Shown in pieces: positions 8,673 to 17,596 of a stretch of 35,265 nt of DNA (positions are counted from its first letter, which is position 1; every line of letters begins with the position of its first letter). The notes under the pieces are model-generated. The model had not been told where the DNA came from. It did not search any database and saw only the letters and a list, made by a program, of their open reading frames with translations. This stretch comes from an uncultured Legionella sp. Its GTDB lineage: Bacteria > Pseudomonadota > Gammaproteobacteria > Legionellales > Legionellaceae. The translations under genes and the position numbers were made by a program. The stretch spans positions 1 through 35,265 of the forward strand of contig NZ_CALMPD010000125.1 of NCBI RefSeq assembly GCF_937871865.1, in the 5' to 3' direction.

Positions 8673-11600
8673 TTATATAGTTATCACGTCTTGCTTACTA
8701 GCAACAACTTGCTCATTAACTTGCGAAGAAGTGCTGCCAAACAATGTTTGTTTTACTTTTGATGGATGGCCTTCAAAAGCGTTCATTCCCGGACTGCGCT
8801 TTATAGCATCCAAAAGCCGGATTAATTGTTTCTTTTTGATATCTGCACTTAAAGATTCATGCTCTATGCGCACCTTGGCAGCGGGCAGATGCACCTCATC
8901 TGCAGCATGCGTTCGCGCAGGCCCTGGCGACTCATCATCACAAAATTTAACAATTTGGGAGGCATTTCCTTCTGCAAATAAACCATAATGCCATAGGCGC
9001 TTCAATGTTTTAATAAACTCAAAGAAAAATTGTCTTGGACTGACATAGAGACTTCCTTCTACTTCAGCTTCGTTTATCCCTCTGTTCAGGCGGCGTTTTA
9101 ATGTTTTATCAACACAGGTTTCAGCCAAAGCCTTACATCCCTCGCGTACCACATCATAGTACTTATTGTGGCCGAAATAGATGAGTAACTTTAATTCGGC
9201 ATCAGGAGAACTCATGTCTTCATGCAAAATATTTTTTACATAAAACTGGGCCATATCACGCAATACAGTTCTATCGAAAAGAAAGGGATTTTTTATAATG
9301 GCCGTTTCCAATACATCAAACAAGACAAAACTCACATCACGTAATGGAAACTGCTGTAATAATCTGGTTAAGGGATAAAGGTACTCTGTTTTATGTCGAA
9401 ACGAACTCAAATAATCATTCAATAAACGCTGTAATGGTTGCTTCTGCCCGGAATAATTAAGCAAATAAGCGCAAATCAAAGGTAATTTCTTTTTATTTAT
9501 TTCATTCCAGGTTTGGTGCACCAAAACGCGCCAATCGTGCAGGATTTGGTTTTCACTTAATTCGTTGCTTAAGGGCGTTGTATTCTGGAGCCTTATTTTC
9601 AAGCGTGGGACTGCAGCATGAATTTGTTCTTTGATGCGGTCAGGAAGCCAGAACTTATCAATCATTCGCTCCAAATAAGAACGGGTAAATGACAGACGGG
9701 CAAGCGATTCATTAAATATTTTTTTAGTGTAAAAGAGAGAGGTCAGCCCTTCATTAGCGCTTCTAAAAATTAATTCGCCCAAAATACGATGCCCGATAGA
9801 CCACTCCTTATCCAGGCTTCGTTTTTTACCTAAATGTCTGTTGATAAAGTGAGACAACTCATTTAATTCAGTTCTGCTCCATTCTTCTTTTGCAGTTAAC
9901 CGCGACTCCTTCACGACAAAAACCGAGGCGTATTGCCTGTCGAGAAAATGTAACAACAATTTATATTGCGCTTTGCCTTCCCAATAAGAAACATGATTCA
10001 GCTGGTGAATCGCAGCGAGCAAATGTACTTTATGGAAATATCGAGCTACCTTATCAATTTCAGGGATTTTGACGTGTTGCACAGCCATGGTATCGCGATC
10101 ATTCAAAAAATCTTTTAGCACAAGAGCTGCATTAGTTTCTGTACCGATCAGACATGTCAAAACAGCATCAAAACGCGCAGTCCCAGAAACACATTGGCGT
10201 GAATCATGACTCAATGCAGCAAGCGCACTACTCAGCAGATCATCGACCTTATACTTTTTACCAAAGCAGGCGAATTGTGATAAGCCTTTTGCAAACCATG
10301 GTTTATCATAATAGGTGACCAAATATTCAGCAAAACAGGAAACCGCCTGATGTCGTACCCAAAATTGATGAACATCAGCGGCATACAAACCACCAAGCCA
10401 TTGTTCTCGTTTTTGATCGTGATGAATAATCTCATGAAATAAACAGAGCGCATTGTCTTTTTGTCCCATACTGGCTAATAGGGAAAAAGCTCCTTCCGCA
10501 CTAAAATACCTGGTTAACGATTTAAAGAACGCAGGCTCAAGTTCTTTGTTTACATGCTGTATCGTGCCGGAAATCCGTCGTTCAAGCCATTGCTGTTTTG
10601 CGGTACTGGCAATCACTTGCTCACTTTCAAAAAGCACATCCAATGAATTTTCAAAAAGAACATGACGAATAATCAAATCCAGAGCAGAGGAAGAACGGTC
10701 CAGTACTTTTTCAGAGATCATCGTTAATAATCTTGCGCCAAGCGTTTTGTGAGCACTCGCAGCACTTTTTATTTGGCCTGTTCCGGTTAAATAACCAATG
10801 ACCTGGCAGGAGCTATCATAAACTGGCTCTTCATGTGCATCCGCACAGCTAAAGAGTACCGGTTCATCTTCAACATAAGTAATGGCTTTATTGGCTTCAT
10901 TAACAAATCCAATGGATTGGCCGGCAGAATTATAGAGCCTGTTGTGTTGTAACTCATTTTCGGTTTCAGGCTTTAGCACGAAGGACTTAAGGCCGTACAG
11001 CACTTCCTGGATGGAGGCCAGATCTTCATTGGAGTCTAGTTGTTCTTGGTAGCCTGAATCGATGGCTCGTACTAATAAGTCAAAGCGCAAATCGGCATAA
11101 ACGTGATTGAAGTAGGCATATAAAACCTGTAAAGCCTGTTTCCCAAACTTAAAATCCGGATTATTTTTCTGGGTACACCTAGCCTCCATCTGCACTAATA
11201 CGCGATTCGCATGACACTCTATCCCTGTTCTTAATAATTGATGGCGTTTGGCTAGCCAGGTGCTCCTCCCTTCCGAACGATTAATAATCTGCAAATTCAC
11301 TCGTCGTAAATGAATCTGCCAATCACTCTCAGAGTTGTCTTTAGTTGAGGAACTAATTAATGAATCTAATGCCACTGGCTCTAATGTGATACAATGCAAA
11401 TGATATCGAGCAATCAGATGATGCAAAGTCTGCGAAGAAGAACCTGCAACAAAACGCGGTGAACTAATTAATCGCTCAATCCAGTAACCGCTGAAATCAA
11501 CAACCCCATTTTCGCTCAGTTCCGTTAGAATATTTAGAGATAATTGATGTATTTGCGGTGTTTCAAACAAATAGGCATCTTGCTGCAGTAATCGCGATTT

Positions 11601-12623
11601 TATCGCCTGTAGGCATTCCTTATTAGGAACAACCGTTTCTGCACACATTAGCAACAGCAGCTCAAAATAAATCTGTTGTTCTTCTGACGAACCCTCAGTG
11701 CATTGCTTGAGACAGAAATCAATAATTAATAGATAGTGGGCTTGATTTATTCCTTTTAAAAATTCAATTTGTCTTTCCAGATTCATTTTTTGCAATACTT
11801 CATGCAGCAGCATGACATATGCCGCAGATGCAGAGGAGAAAAGATCCTGCTCCAACGTTAATTGATAATAATGACAAACAGCCCATAAGGCTTCAAGCTT
11901 TATTGAAAATGGGTAAGCATCAATACATGTTCTTAGTTCCGTCAATTTATCCAGTTCATCAGTCTCAGCAGAAAAGGTAAGAAATAACAGTCTAAGAGAC
12001 ATTAATTCCGTTGCCTTATCGGTGAACAAATCCAGATAACGATGAAACCAGCCATTAAAATCAGGTTGGCGGAGAAATGGGATAATCAGATGACGATTAA
12101 TCTCATCAAGCTCTTTGGTTTTTTTAATCCTAAAAAGAGGAAGCAATGCCTCGATATTGGGGTCACTATTTAAACGTTCCAAAGCACTCAATGAGCATTC
12201 ATCGGCCTGTTCAAGTACCTTAATCAGCTCATTTGCTCCTTGGGAGCGTAATGCTGCAATAATTGGCCACGCCTCCTTGATTTCATTTATACCATGGCGT
12301 AAAAAATTACTGCAGCCATTCTTATCTGATTCCCCGGTTTCATCCACCAATTGCGGAAACAGGGATAGTTGACTCATCAATTGCTCGCGCAACACATCAG
12401 GAGCAAAAACATAAACAACAGGGAAAATTGCTAAATGCCTGGGAAATGTCAAAGTGGCAGGGAGAGCTAAGGCAGTTTGAATTAGCTGATTCGGGATTTG
12501 TTTACAAAAAAGTTCACGGACATTATCTGCATCACGATTCAGATGATCTAACAGCCAGTTTTTTAAAGCAGGGTTCGTTATCTGCTCTATCTCTGATGTT
12601 ATCATTTCGGTTAACAGCTTCAT
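8673..12623 (-). CDS. Very large hypothetical protein, Dot/Icm effector candidate (Lem1 position)
   Basis: 1316 residues with no catalytic motif I can recognise. The sequence is almost entirely predicted helix with repeated Leu-rich segments, the texture of an alpha-solenoid (HEAT/ARM-like) scaffold. The exception is a short beta-looking insert holding two copies of a Y-[DN]-S-x2-Q-x-I-G-[FY] motif near residues 563 and 602. There is no signal peptide or membrane segment. The last 60 residues are polar and end in VNEQVVASKQDVITI, compatible with a C-terminal type IVB secretion signal but not proof of one. Counting genes from ceg3 (lpg0080) puts this at lpg0090, listed as the effector Lem1; that is recall, not a match I could test. 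AGGAAG lies eight bases before the ATG. It probably forms an operon with the small secreted protein downstream. Confidence 0.8.
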   Translation of the reverse strand: MKLLTEMITSEIEQITNPALKNWLLDHLNRDADNVRELFCKQIPNQLIQTALALPATLTFPRHLAIFPVVYVFAPDVLREQLMSQLSLFPQLVDETGESDKNGCSNFLRHGINEIKEAWPIIAALRSQGANELIKVLEQADECSLSALERLNSDPNIEALLPLFRIKKTKELDEINRHLIIPFLRQPDFNGWFHRYLDLFTDKATELMSLRLLFLTFSAETDELDKLTELRTCIDAYPFSIKLEALWAVCHYYQLTLEQDLFSSASAAYVMLLHEVLQKMNLERQIEFLKGINQAHYLLIIDFCLKQCTEGSSEEQQIYFELLLLMCAETVVPNKECLQAIKSRLLQQDAYLFETPQIHQLSLNILTELSENGVVDFSGYWIERLISSPRFVAGSSSQTLHHLIARYHLHCITLEPVALDSLISSSTKDNSESDWQIHLRRVNLQIINRSEGRSTWLAKRHQLLRTGIECHANRVLVQMEARCTQKNNPDFKFGKQALQVLYAYFNHVYADLRFDLLVRAIDSGYQEQLDSNEDLASIQEVLYGLKSFVLKPETENELQHNRLYNSAGQSIGFVNEANKAITYVEDEPVLFSCADAHEEPVYDSSCQVIGYLTGTGQIKSAASAHKTLGARLLTMISEKVLDRSSSALDLIIRHVLFENSLDVLFESEQVIASTAKQQWLERRISGTIQHVNKELEPAFFKSLTRYFSAEGAFSLLASMGQKDNALCLFHEIIHHDQKREQWLGGLYAADVHQFWVRHQAVSCFAEYLVTYYDKPWFAKGLSQFACFGKKYKVDDLLSSALAALSHDSRQCVSGTARFDAVLTCLIGTETNAALVLKDFLNDRDTMAVQHVKIPEIDKVARYFHKVHLLAAIHQLNHVSYWEGKAQYKLLLHFLDRQYASVFVVKESRLTAKEEWSRTELNELSHFINRHLGKKRSLDKEWSIGHRILGELIFRSANEGLTSLFYTKKIFNESLARLSFTRSYLERMIDKFWLPDRIKEQIHAAVPRLKIRLQNTTPLSNELSENQILHDWRVLVHQTWNEINKKKLPLICAYLLNYSGQKQPLQRLLNDYLSSFRHKTEYLYPLTRLLQQFPLRDVSFVLFDVLETAIIKNPFLFDRTVLRDMAQFYVKNILHEDMSSPDAELKLLIYFGHNKYYDVVREGCKALAETCVDKTLKRRLNRGINEAEVEGSLYVSPRQFFFEFIKTLKRLWHYGLFAEGNASQIVKFCDDESPGPARTHAADEVHLPAAKVRIEHESLSADIKKKQLIRLLDAIKRSPGMNAFEGHPSKVKQTLFGSTSSQVNEQVVASKQDVITI

Positions 12624-12689
12624 ACCACGCTTCCTTCAAGATCGTACAAAAATCCTGAGCAACAGGTACTTACCAGGATCATAGCTAAC

Positions 12690-12779
12690 ATCTCAATAAG
12701 CTGTGGCAAACTACGGTGCCGAATTAGCGCGGCTCCACGATAATTTGGCAATAGGAACAATTCCCCAAGTTATTGAGAT
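12690..12779. repeat. Nested inverted repeat, possible small mobile element or structured RNA
   Basis: Outer arms ATCTCAATAA (12690-12699) and TTATTGAGAT (12770-12779) are exact reverse complements. Inner arms TGCCGAATTA (12717-12726) and TAATTTGGCA (12741-12750) pair at 9 of 10 positions, and part of the sequence between the arms also pairs. The 90-base unit is a degenerate long palindrome, as in MITE-like elements. Confidence 0.5.
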
Positions 12780-12904
12780 ATTACGATAATAATTCGAATA
12801 TACAGATAATCCGCTGATTTGAAAACTTTGCAATGTAAACTTTAAATAAAATATCAGAAGCTGTTTGCATTTCACCAGTTTGAGCCAAAAGCTTCTTTAT
12901 TCAC

Positions 12905-12933
12905 TTGAGCCTAAGGTTCTGGAACAGTATCAT
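12905..12933 (+). promoter_or_regulatory. Sigma-70 type promoter of the UPF0178 gene
   Basis: TTGAGC (12905-12910), 17-base spacer, TATCAT (12928-12933), about 60 bases before the ATG at 12993. Confidence 0.55.
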
Positions 12934-12992
12934 GTCGTTCAATGATGCTATTCTCCAAATCAGAAATTCATCCTATATAAGGAAACAACATA

Positions 12993-13439
12993 ATGCACAT
13001 TTGGGTAGATGCAGATGCTTGTCCTAAAATGATTAAAGAAATTTTATATAAAGCCGCAATACGTACAAAAACTCACCTCACACTGGTAGCCAATACTTTT
13101 CTTAACTACCCGAACTCACCATTTCTTCATTCAGTACAAGTTGAAAAGGGCTTTGATCGGGCAGACCACTATATAGTCAGTCATTTAAATGCTCATGATC
13201 TGGTCATTACTGCGGATATTCCTCTTGCAGCCGAAGTGGTTGCGAAAAACGCCCTTGCCATCAATCCGAGAGGAGAGCTTTACACGGAAAATAATATCAG
13301 GCAACGACTAAACTTCAGAGATATAAATGAACAACTTCGCTCTACTGGTGAACGCCTGGGGGGGCCATCCGTACTGAGCATTAAGGAAAAAACCGCCTTT
13401 GCCAATGCTCTTGATCGCTGCCTTGCCAAAAAAACCTAA
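12993..13439 (+). CDS. UPF0178 (DUF188, YaiI/YqxD) family protein
   Basis: 148 residues, full length for the family, with the N-terminal signature IWVDADACP (3-11) and the later conserved [10 protein letters not shown] (about 71-80) and [12 protein letters not shown] (about 91-102). The fold is PIN/NYN-like with clustered acidic residues, suggesting a metal-dependent nuclease, but no activity is established. AAGGA precedes the ATG. It has its own promoter and no obvious partner, so context gives no further hint. Confidence 0.92.
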   Translation: MHIWVDADACPKMIKEILYKAAIRTKTHLTLVANTFLNYPNSPFLHSVQVEKGFDRADHYIVSHLNAHDLVITADIPLAAEVVAKNALAINPRGELYTENNIRQRLNFRDINEQLRSTGERLGGPSVLSIKEKTAFANALDRCLAKKT

Positions 13440-13448
13440 GCAGGATAT

Positions 13449-13477
13449 TTGACAAACAATAGGGCGACACCTAGAGT
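13449..13477 (+). promoter_or_regulatory. Promoter of the periplasmic binding protein gene
   Basis: Consensus TTGACA (13449-13454), 17-base spacer, TAGAGT (13472-13477), ending 27 bases before the ATG at 13505. Confidence 0.6.
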
Positions 13478-13504
13478 TTAGGAAAATCACCTTCGATTAT
13501 AAAC

Positions 13505-14230
13505 ATGAAGCAGCTCATATACCTCATCATGTTTTTATGCAGTGCTTCTGTTTATGGGCAATCACTCACCATTGGCATTTTAGTCACTCCTCCCTATGCC
13601 GTATATGCAGGCACTGATAAACAGTATTTTGGATTTACTATCGATCTGATGGATAATATCTGCCGACAAATTCAAGCTAAATGCACTTATAAGCCTTTGC
13701 AGTTAAATACTGAGCTGGATGCATTACAAAATGGCACGGTTGATCTTGCCTTCACTCCAATTCCTATCTCGAACGACAGCACAGGAAAATTTCTATTTAG
13801 TCTTCCCTATTTGATTAGTGATGGCCAATTTTTGGCTCTCACTGAAGCCAGCATCAATAAAGTCACGGATCTCAAAGACAAACATATAGGAGTAATATCA
13901 CTCTCCCTTGATCAGGTGCTCAAAAAATCCCGCTTCAACAATGGTAAAATCAAATTATATGCAACATTTCCTGAATTAATAGCAGGTCTTAACAATCATG
14001 AAGTCGATGCCATTTTTATCAATAATCACGTAGGCCAATACATAATCAATAATTCAATGGCCAATGTGAAACTTGTAGGAGATAAAATCCCTATCGGTGA
14101 AGGATACGGCATTCTTGGTCTCAAAACCAATAAGGAATTAATTGAGCAAATAAACTCCGCGCTCTTAAAAATGGAGAAGGATGGCAGTTATCTAAACGTG
14201 TACAATTTATACTTTGGTGAAAAAATTTGA
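13505..14230 (+). CDS. Orphan amino-acid-type periplasmic substrate-binding protein
   Basis: SBP_bac_3 family protein of 241 residues. A signal peptide (1-18, ending SVYG) is followed by the family pattern LTIGILVTPPYAVY, FGFTIDLMDNIC and DLAFTPIPIS, and later GYGILGLKTNKELIEQIN. This is one complete two-lobe domain of the kind that binds polar amino acids for ABC importers. No permease or ATPase gene is adjacent, so it either shares a transporter encoded elsewhere or acts as a sensor or scavenger. The ligand cannot be read from sequence. No clear ribosome binding site precedes the ATG. Confidence 0.88.
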   Translation: MKQLIYLIMFLCSASVYGQSLTIGILVTPPYAVYAGTDKQYFGFTIDLMDNICRQIQAKCTYKPLQLNTELDALQNGTVDLAFTPIPISNDSTGKFLFSLPYLISDGQFLALTEASINKVTDLKDKHIGVISLSLDQVLKKSRFNNGKIKLYATFPELIAGLNNHEVDAIFINNHVGQYIINNSMANVKLVGDKIPIGEGYGILGLKTNKELIEQINSALLKMEKDGSYLNVYNLYFGEKI

Positions 14231-14244
14231 ACATGGAGTACCCG

Positions 14245-14270
14245 AATCAGCTCCCCAAACGGGATGATTT
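14245..14270 (+). terminator. Weak candidate terminator after the binding protein gene
   Basis: AATCA-gc-TCCC (14245-14254) pairs with GGGA-TGATT (14261-14269) around a short loop and is followed by only a brief T run. It lies 14 bases after the stop codon. Confidence 0.35.
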
Positions 14271-14340
14271 TCGAGCACAGAACCTAGATCCAGCTCTATA
14301 AATCAGGTTACACTATCCGACTTTATAATTGGCAGGATAG

Positions 14341-14934
14341 ATGATGTCTCATAACATAAATCCCTCGGTCATCACTGATATTCATAAAAATTGCATTATC
14401 CTTTGGAAAGCATCAGGAATTGAATATAGGCATGAACAATTTTTCCAGCTGGTTGAAGAAAACCATGCGTTCAACTACCAACTGTGGCATGCCGAAGATC
14501 GTGCTCGCCGTGATGATATGGGTTTCGAATTTGTATACCAGGCAAAACGTGAGATAGATTCATGCAACCAACAGAGAAATAATCGTATGGAAGCAATGGA
14601 TGAGTGGCTCTTTCGGTTATTACAACCAGCAAATCCCTCTCTTTGTCCCGTTAATTCAGAATCCCCAGGGATGATAATTGACCGCTTATCTATATTGTCG
14701 CTTAAATCCTATCATATGACTTTGCAAACAGAGCGAACTGATGTCAGTGAAGAGCATAACAAGAACTGTGCTCAGAAATTAGCAGTCATTCATCAGCAAT
14801 TAGATCAACTGAAGCTTTGCCTTGGGCAACTACTTGATGAAGTTGGAGAAAAAACACGTACATTTAGGGTATATCATCAATTTAAAATGTATAATGATCC
14901 TACGTTAAACCCAGAATTGTACTGTTCTGAGTAG
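14341..14934 (+). CDS. DUF4254 family protein
   Basis: 197 residues, cytosolic and mostly helical. The region around residues 43-62 (HAFNYQLWHAEDRARRDDMG) is the hallmark of DUF4254, followed by the conserved Asn/Arg-rich segment NQQRNNRMEAMDEW and the PGMIIDRLSILSLKSYHM segment. The biochemical role is unknown; relatives in other bacteria are often found near glycosyltransferase genes, but none is present here. ATG occurs twice in a row (14341 and 14344), with AGGATAG just upstream. The last 35 bases overlap the 3' end of the convergent membrane protein gene, so the two mRNAs are complementary at their ends. Confidence 0.88.
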   Translation: MMSHNINPSVITDIHKNCIILWKASGIEYRHEQFFQLVEENHAFNYQLWHAEDRARRDDMGFEFVYQAKREIDSCNQQRNNRMEAMDEWLFRLLQPANPSLCPVNSESPGMIIDRLSILSLKSYHMTLQTERTDVSEEHNKNCAQKLAVIHQQLDQLKLCLGQLLDEVGEKTRTFRVYHQFKMYNDPTLNPELYCSE

Positions 14935-16822
14935 GTGTTTGCGTAGCCAGGTCCAGCTCATCAACAGCAGGAGGAAGAGAAGCGGGCGATGCCTCTGATT
15001 TTCTTGATTTTGTTTCAAACAGTCCAAAATTGGAAAGAGACGAGCTTGTGTTGTTATGGGAATCGGTTCTCGGACTTTTAACCGGGGGTGATTCCCCAGG
15101 AACTTCGGTTTTTAGCACGACCTTGGCGGTTACGTCTTCACTGGCAGGAGCTGGCACTGCAATATTATCAGCAAGATTTACCTGTCCTAAAGGAGTCCGC
15201 CCCAACCCACGAGCCAAAGCTCTAAGGGCAAGAACAGTACCAAAAAATAATGCACTAAAGACACTAAGCACATGCATTATTGGCGAATCCTGATAATGCC
15301 CATTCTCATCCAGCTCTTGTAGCGGGTTTCCTGCGAATCCAACAAAATTTTTGCCTTTACCAAATCCTGAAAACAACGAACGGAATACTTCAAACCATTC
15401 CTGGAAGAAAAACTGTGGCGAAGAATCAAAAGATAAGCCATCTTTAATCGATTGATCGAATGTGTCTGCGTCAAGATAAAAAGCTTGCTCATTTTGCAGA
15501 TCATTCCTCATATAAATGAGTTCATGATAAGGTCTAACCCCATCATTGTTTTTCTTATTCAAATGATTATACGTTGAAACCAGAAAAAAGATGGAAAAGG
15601 CAACCATAAAGACCAGGCCGAGTATTACTCCACCTATCAACATCGCTGGTGGAAACGCGGTACCGGTTAAAATTAATATTGAACCAACCAAAAACATAGT
15701 ACTGGCTAAAGCACCATAAGCGTATAAACCACTTTTAATGCCCAAAAGAACTGCGGAAAAATAAGTGCGGGTTGTTTGTGCCGCTAATAATTTTCGCTTG
15801 TCTTCAAACTTGTTAATCAGTTGACAGGTTTCTAATTCCAGAGCATGTATTGCAATGAGGTCTTCTATCGTTTTGTCGACTTTATTTCTTAATTGTAATA
15901 AGCGCTCATAACTGGTTTCTAACTGTTTCGCAATCAGAAGCAATTCACATTTAGTCTGAGTTATAAACAATCGAAGTTGAAAATCATATTCTTCATACAA
16001 ACGGGTTACAATACAAGCAACAGTATAAACAGAACAAATAACTGCCATAACGCTAAGCCAAGGGGAAGACAGTGCCGCTAAGCCTAATACCCCGACATAA
16101 AGATACAATCCATCAATTAATCCCCCGGCTGCTACAGCAGCATAAGCCATGCTTCTTGTTGAGAACGACTGGTATTTTAGTTGACTTAGATATAATTCAC
16201 ATTCCTCTTGTGTTAAGCTCTGCAACTTTTTAATTTCCAGCAAGAGCTCAGCATTATTAGTCATCATTATCTTACGATCTTCTACCATTTTCCGTAACCA
16301 GAATCGATTGACGGCAGCAAAAATACCGAGAACAAGGCCTATTGGTGCGATAAGATATTTAAGATCTAATCCCCCAATTAAACTAATCGCAACTATAGCA
16401 CTGCGCCAACCTTTATACGCATTTTTCAAACCTTTCATCACATCGCGAAAATAAGGCCAGGCTGCTGCGATAAATTGTTTAAGAGGATCTTCCTTTTCTT
16501 TCTCAAAGTGTGTTGCACATACCGAGAACCCCACCAGAAAAAGAGACTCTAACGAGATGGCAATGATGCCCGCTGGTGTCAGCATAATATTGTGTATTAA
16601 ATCAACATCACGAGTAGCAAGAAACATGTCAAAAAAATATTTGAACATGCTGTATGAAGTACTGAGGGAATCTAAAACTGCGTAGGCATAATATATTGAA
16701 CGATCTTTATCAAGCCTCTCAGCAAGAATTCGACTTTGCGCATCGATACGGCCAGCGATTGCTAGAATGAAAACTAAATCGCCAGATTGTAGCTCTTGAT
16801 TTTCATCATTCTTATGAGGCAT
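14900..16822 (-). CDS. Large polytopic membrane protein of unknown function (640 aa), possible effector
   Basis: Not recognised. Hydrophobic segments that look membrane-spanning lie at about residues 85-105, 140-172, 225-265 (two), 350-415 (two or three) and 525-545. They are separated by long charged, helical and partly coiled-coil stretches (about 280-345, rich in Glu, Leu and Lys). The last 80 residues are polar and rich in Ser, Pro and Thr, ending TQTPTQNSTILGLT, unlike a membrane helix and suitable for an exposed tail or secretion signal. The arrangement resembles Legionella membrane proteins of unknown role that may be Dot/Icm substrates, but this is inference. A near-consensus promoter (16860-16888) drives it; no ribosome binding site is obvious at the ATG. 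Confidence 0.8.
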   Translation of the reverse strand: MPHKNDENQELQSGDLVFILAIAGRIDAQSRILAERLDKDRSIYYAYAVLDSLSTSYSMFKYFFDMFLATRDVDLIHNIMLTPAGIIAISLESLFLVGFSVCATHFEKEKEDPLKQFIAAAWPYFRDVMKGLKNAYKGWRSAIVAISLIGGLDLKYLIAPIGLVLGIFAAVNRFWLRKMVEDRKIMMTNNAELLLEIKKLQSLTQEECELYLSQLKYQSFSTRSMAYAAVAAGGLIDGLYLYVGVLGLAALSSPWLSVMAVICSVYTVACIVTRLYEEYDFQLRLFITQTKCELLLIAKQLETSYERLLQLRNKVDKTIEDLIAIHALELETCQLINKFEDKRKLLAAQTTRTYFSAVLLGIKSGLYAYGALASTMFLVGSILILTGTAFPPAMLIGGVILGLVFMVAFSIFFLVSTYNHLNKKNNDGVRPYHELIYMRNDLQNEQAFYLDADTFDQSIKDGLSFDSSPQFFFQEWFEVFRSLFSGFGKGKNFVGFAGNPLQELDENGHYQDSPIMHVLSVFSALFFGTVLALRALARGLGRTPLGQVNLADNIAVPAPASEDVTAKVVLKTEVPGESPPVKSPRTDSHNNTSSSLSNFGLFETKSRKSEASPASLPPAVDELDLATQTPTQNSTILGLT

Positions 16823-16859
16823 TCGTGCACTTATAGGGCATCAACTAAGATTGTGCATC

Positions 16860-16888
16860 ATTGTATGTGGAATTGCCCTGGGTGTCAA
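16860..16888 (-). promoter_or_regulatory. Strong sigma-70 promoter of the 640-residue membrane protein gene
   Basis: On the minus strand: TTGACA (16888 to 16883), 17-base spacer, TACAAT (16865 to 16860). Eleven of twelve positions match consensus, and the spacing to the ATG at 16822 gives a leader of about 30 bases. Confidence 0.75.
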
Positions 16889-17007
16889 TAAAATTCTCAT
16901 CCTGAGCCAAAAAAATACAAATTAATACGCAGTTTACGATTTTATCACATCTAAACAAAAAAAATATGTTTAAATTCTAAATTTATTTCACTAAACTCAT
17001 GCACGTA

Positions 17008-17037
17008 TTGTGACTTAAGGCACAAACCTGATACGAT
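17008..17037 (+). promoter_or_regulatory. Candidate promoter of the protease / ATP-grasp triad
   Basis: TTGTGA (17008-17013), 18-base spacer, TACGAT (17032-17037) with an upstream TGA resembling an extended -10. It lies 40 bases before the ATG at 17078. Confidence 0.45.
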
Positions 17038-17077
17038 ATTGCACTAAATATCATATATAACCCTAATTGAGGATTAG

Positions 17078-17596
17078 ATGAGATCAACAATTGCTCTCTT
17101 TATTTTTATGTCACTGTTGACTGGACCCATTATGGCAAAAAGTGAAGCACAAATTTACGGTTATGTTGAAAAAGCTACGTTAGTAGATAAAAACCTTACC
17201 CTTTCAGCAAAATTAGATACGGGCGCAAAATCAGCCTCGTTAAACGCAGTTAATATCACTGAAATAGATGTTAAAGGTGTGCCTTATCTTCGTTTTACTG
17301 TACCCACCAAAAATGGTGATCATATCTTTGAATGCGAATATATAGGGCGGGTAAAGATTAAGGTCAGAGCAAATGAAGCGATTCCAGGCCAATTAAAGCC
17401 TCCACCAATAAAACGTCCCGTCGTACTTCTTAATTTAAAGCTCGGAGATAAAGTAAGAGCAATTCAGGTTAATCTAACCAACCGTAAACGATTTCTCTAC
17501 CCCTTACTTCTGGGAAGAGACGCGATCATTGATTTTGATGGTGCTGTCGATCCATCCCTCACCTTTACTTTAAAATCCAAGAGTCTTACGAAATAA
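17078..17596 (+). CDS. Retropepsin-like protease (COG4067 / RimB family), periplasmic
   Basis: 172 residues. A signal peptide (1-20, ending IMA) precedes a single retropepsin-like domain with the aspartyl protease signature LDTGAKSASL (46-55, catalytic D47) and the late LLGRDAIIDFDG segment. The family is often annotated as ATP-dependent zinc protease, but the DTGA motif indicates an aspartic protease; relatives such as RimB trim peptide tails made by RimK-type ligases. GAGG precedes the ATG. Its TAA stop shares the A of the next gene's ATG (TAATG), so the pair is translationally coupled. Together with the next two genes it forms a conserved predicted peptide-ligase system. Confidence 0.88.
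   Translation: MRSTIALFIFMSLLTGPIMAKSEAQIYGYVEKATLVDKNLTLSAKLDTGAKSASLNAVNITEIDVKGVPYLRFTVPTKNGDHIFECEYIGRVKIKVRANEAIPGQLKPPPIKRPVVLLNLKLGDKVRAIQVNLTNRKRFLYPLLLGRDAIIDFDGAVDPSLTFTLKSKSLTK

Larger units (their letters stand above)
12624..12992. other. Divergent intergenic region with nested inverted repeats
   Basis: 369 bases between two divergent genes, with no convincing ORF. It holds a nested inverted-repeat structure (12690-12779), a CpxR-like sequence GTAAA-N6-ATAAA (12835-12850) and the promoter of the UPF0178 gene (12905-12933). A weak minus-strand promoter TTTTCA-N17-TATATT for the large gene lies near 12800-12830. Confidence 0.55.

Noticed and set aside
14323..14328. TATAAT just before the DUF4254 gene
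   Set aside because: It would leave almost no leader and no -35 match is present; possible but not called.
17015..17020. CTTAAG half-site in the triad promoter region
   Set aside because: Only one half-site; the expected second half is absent.
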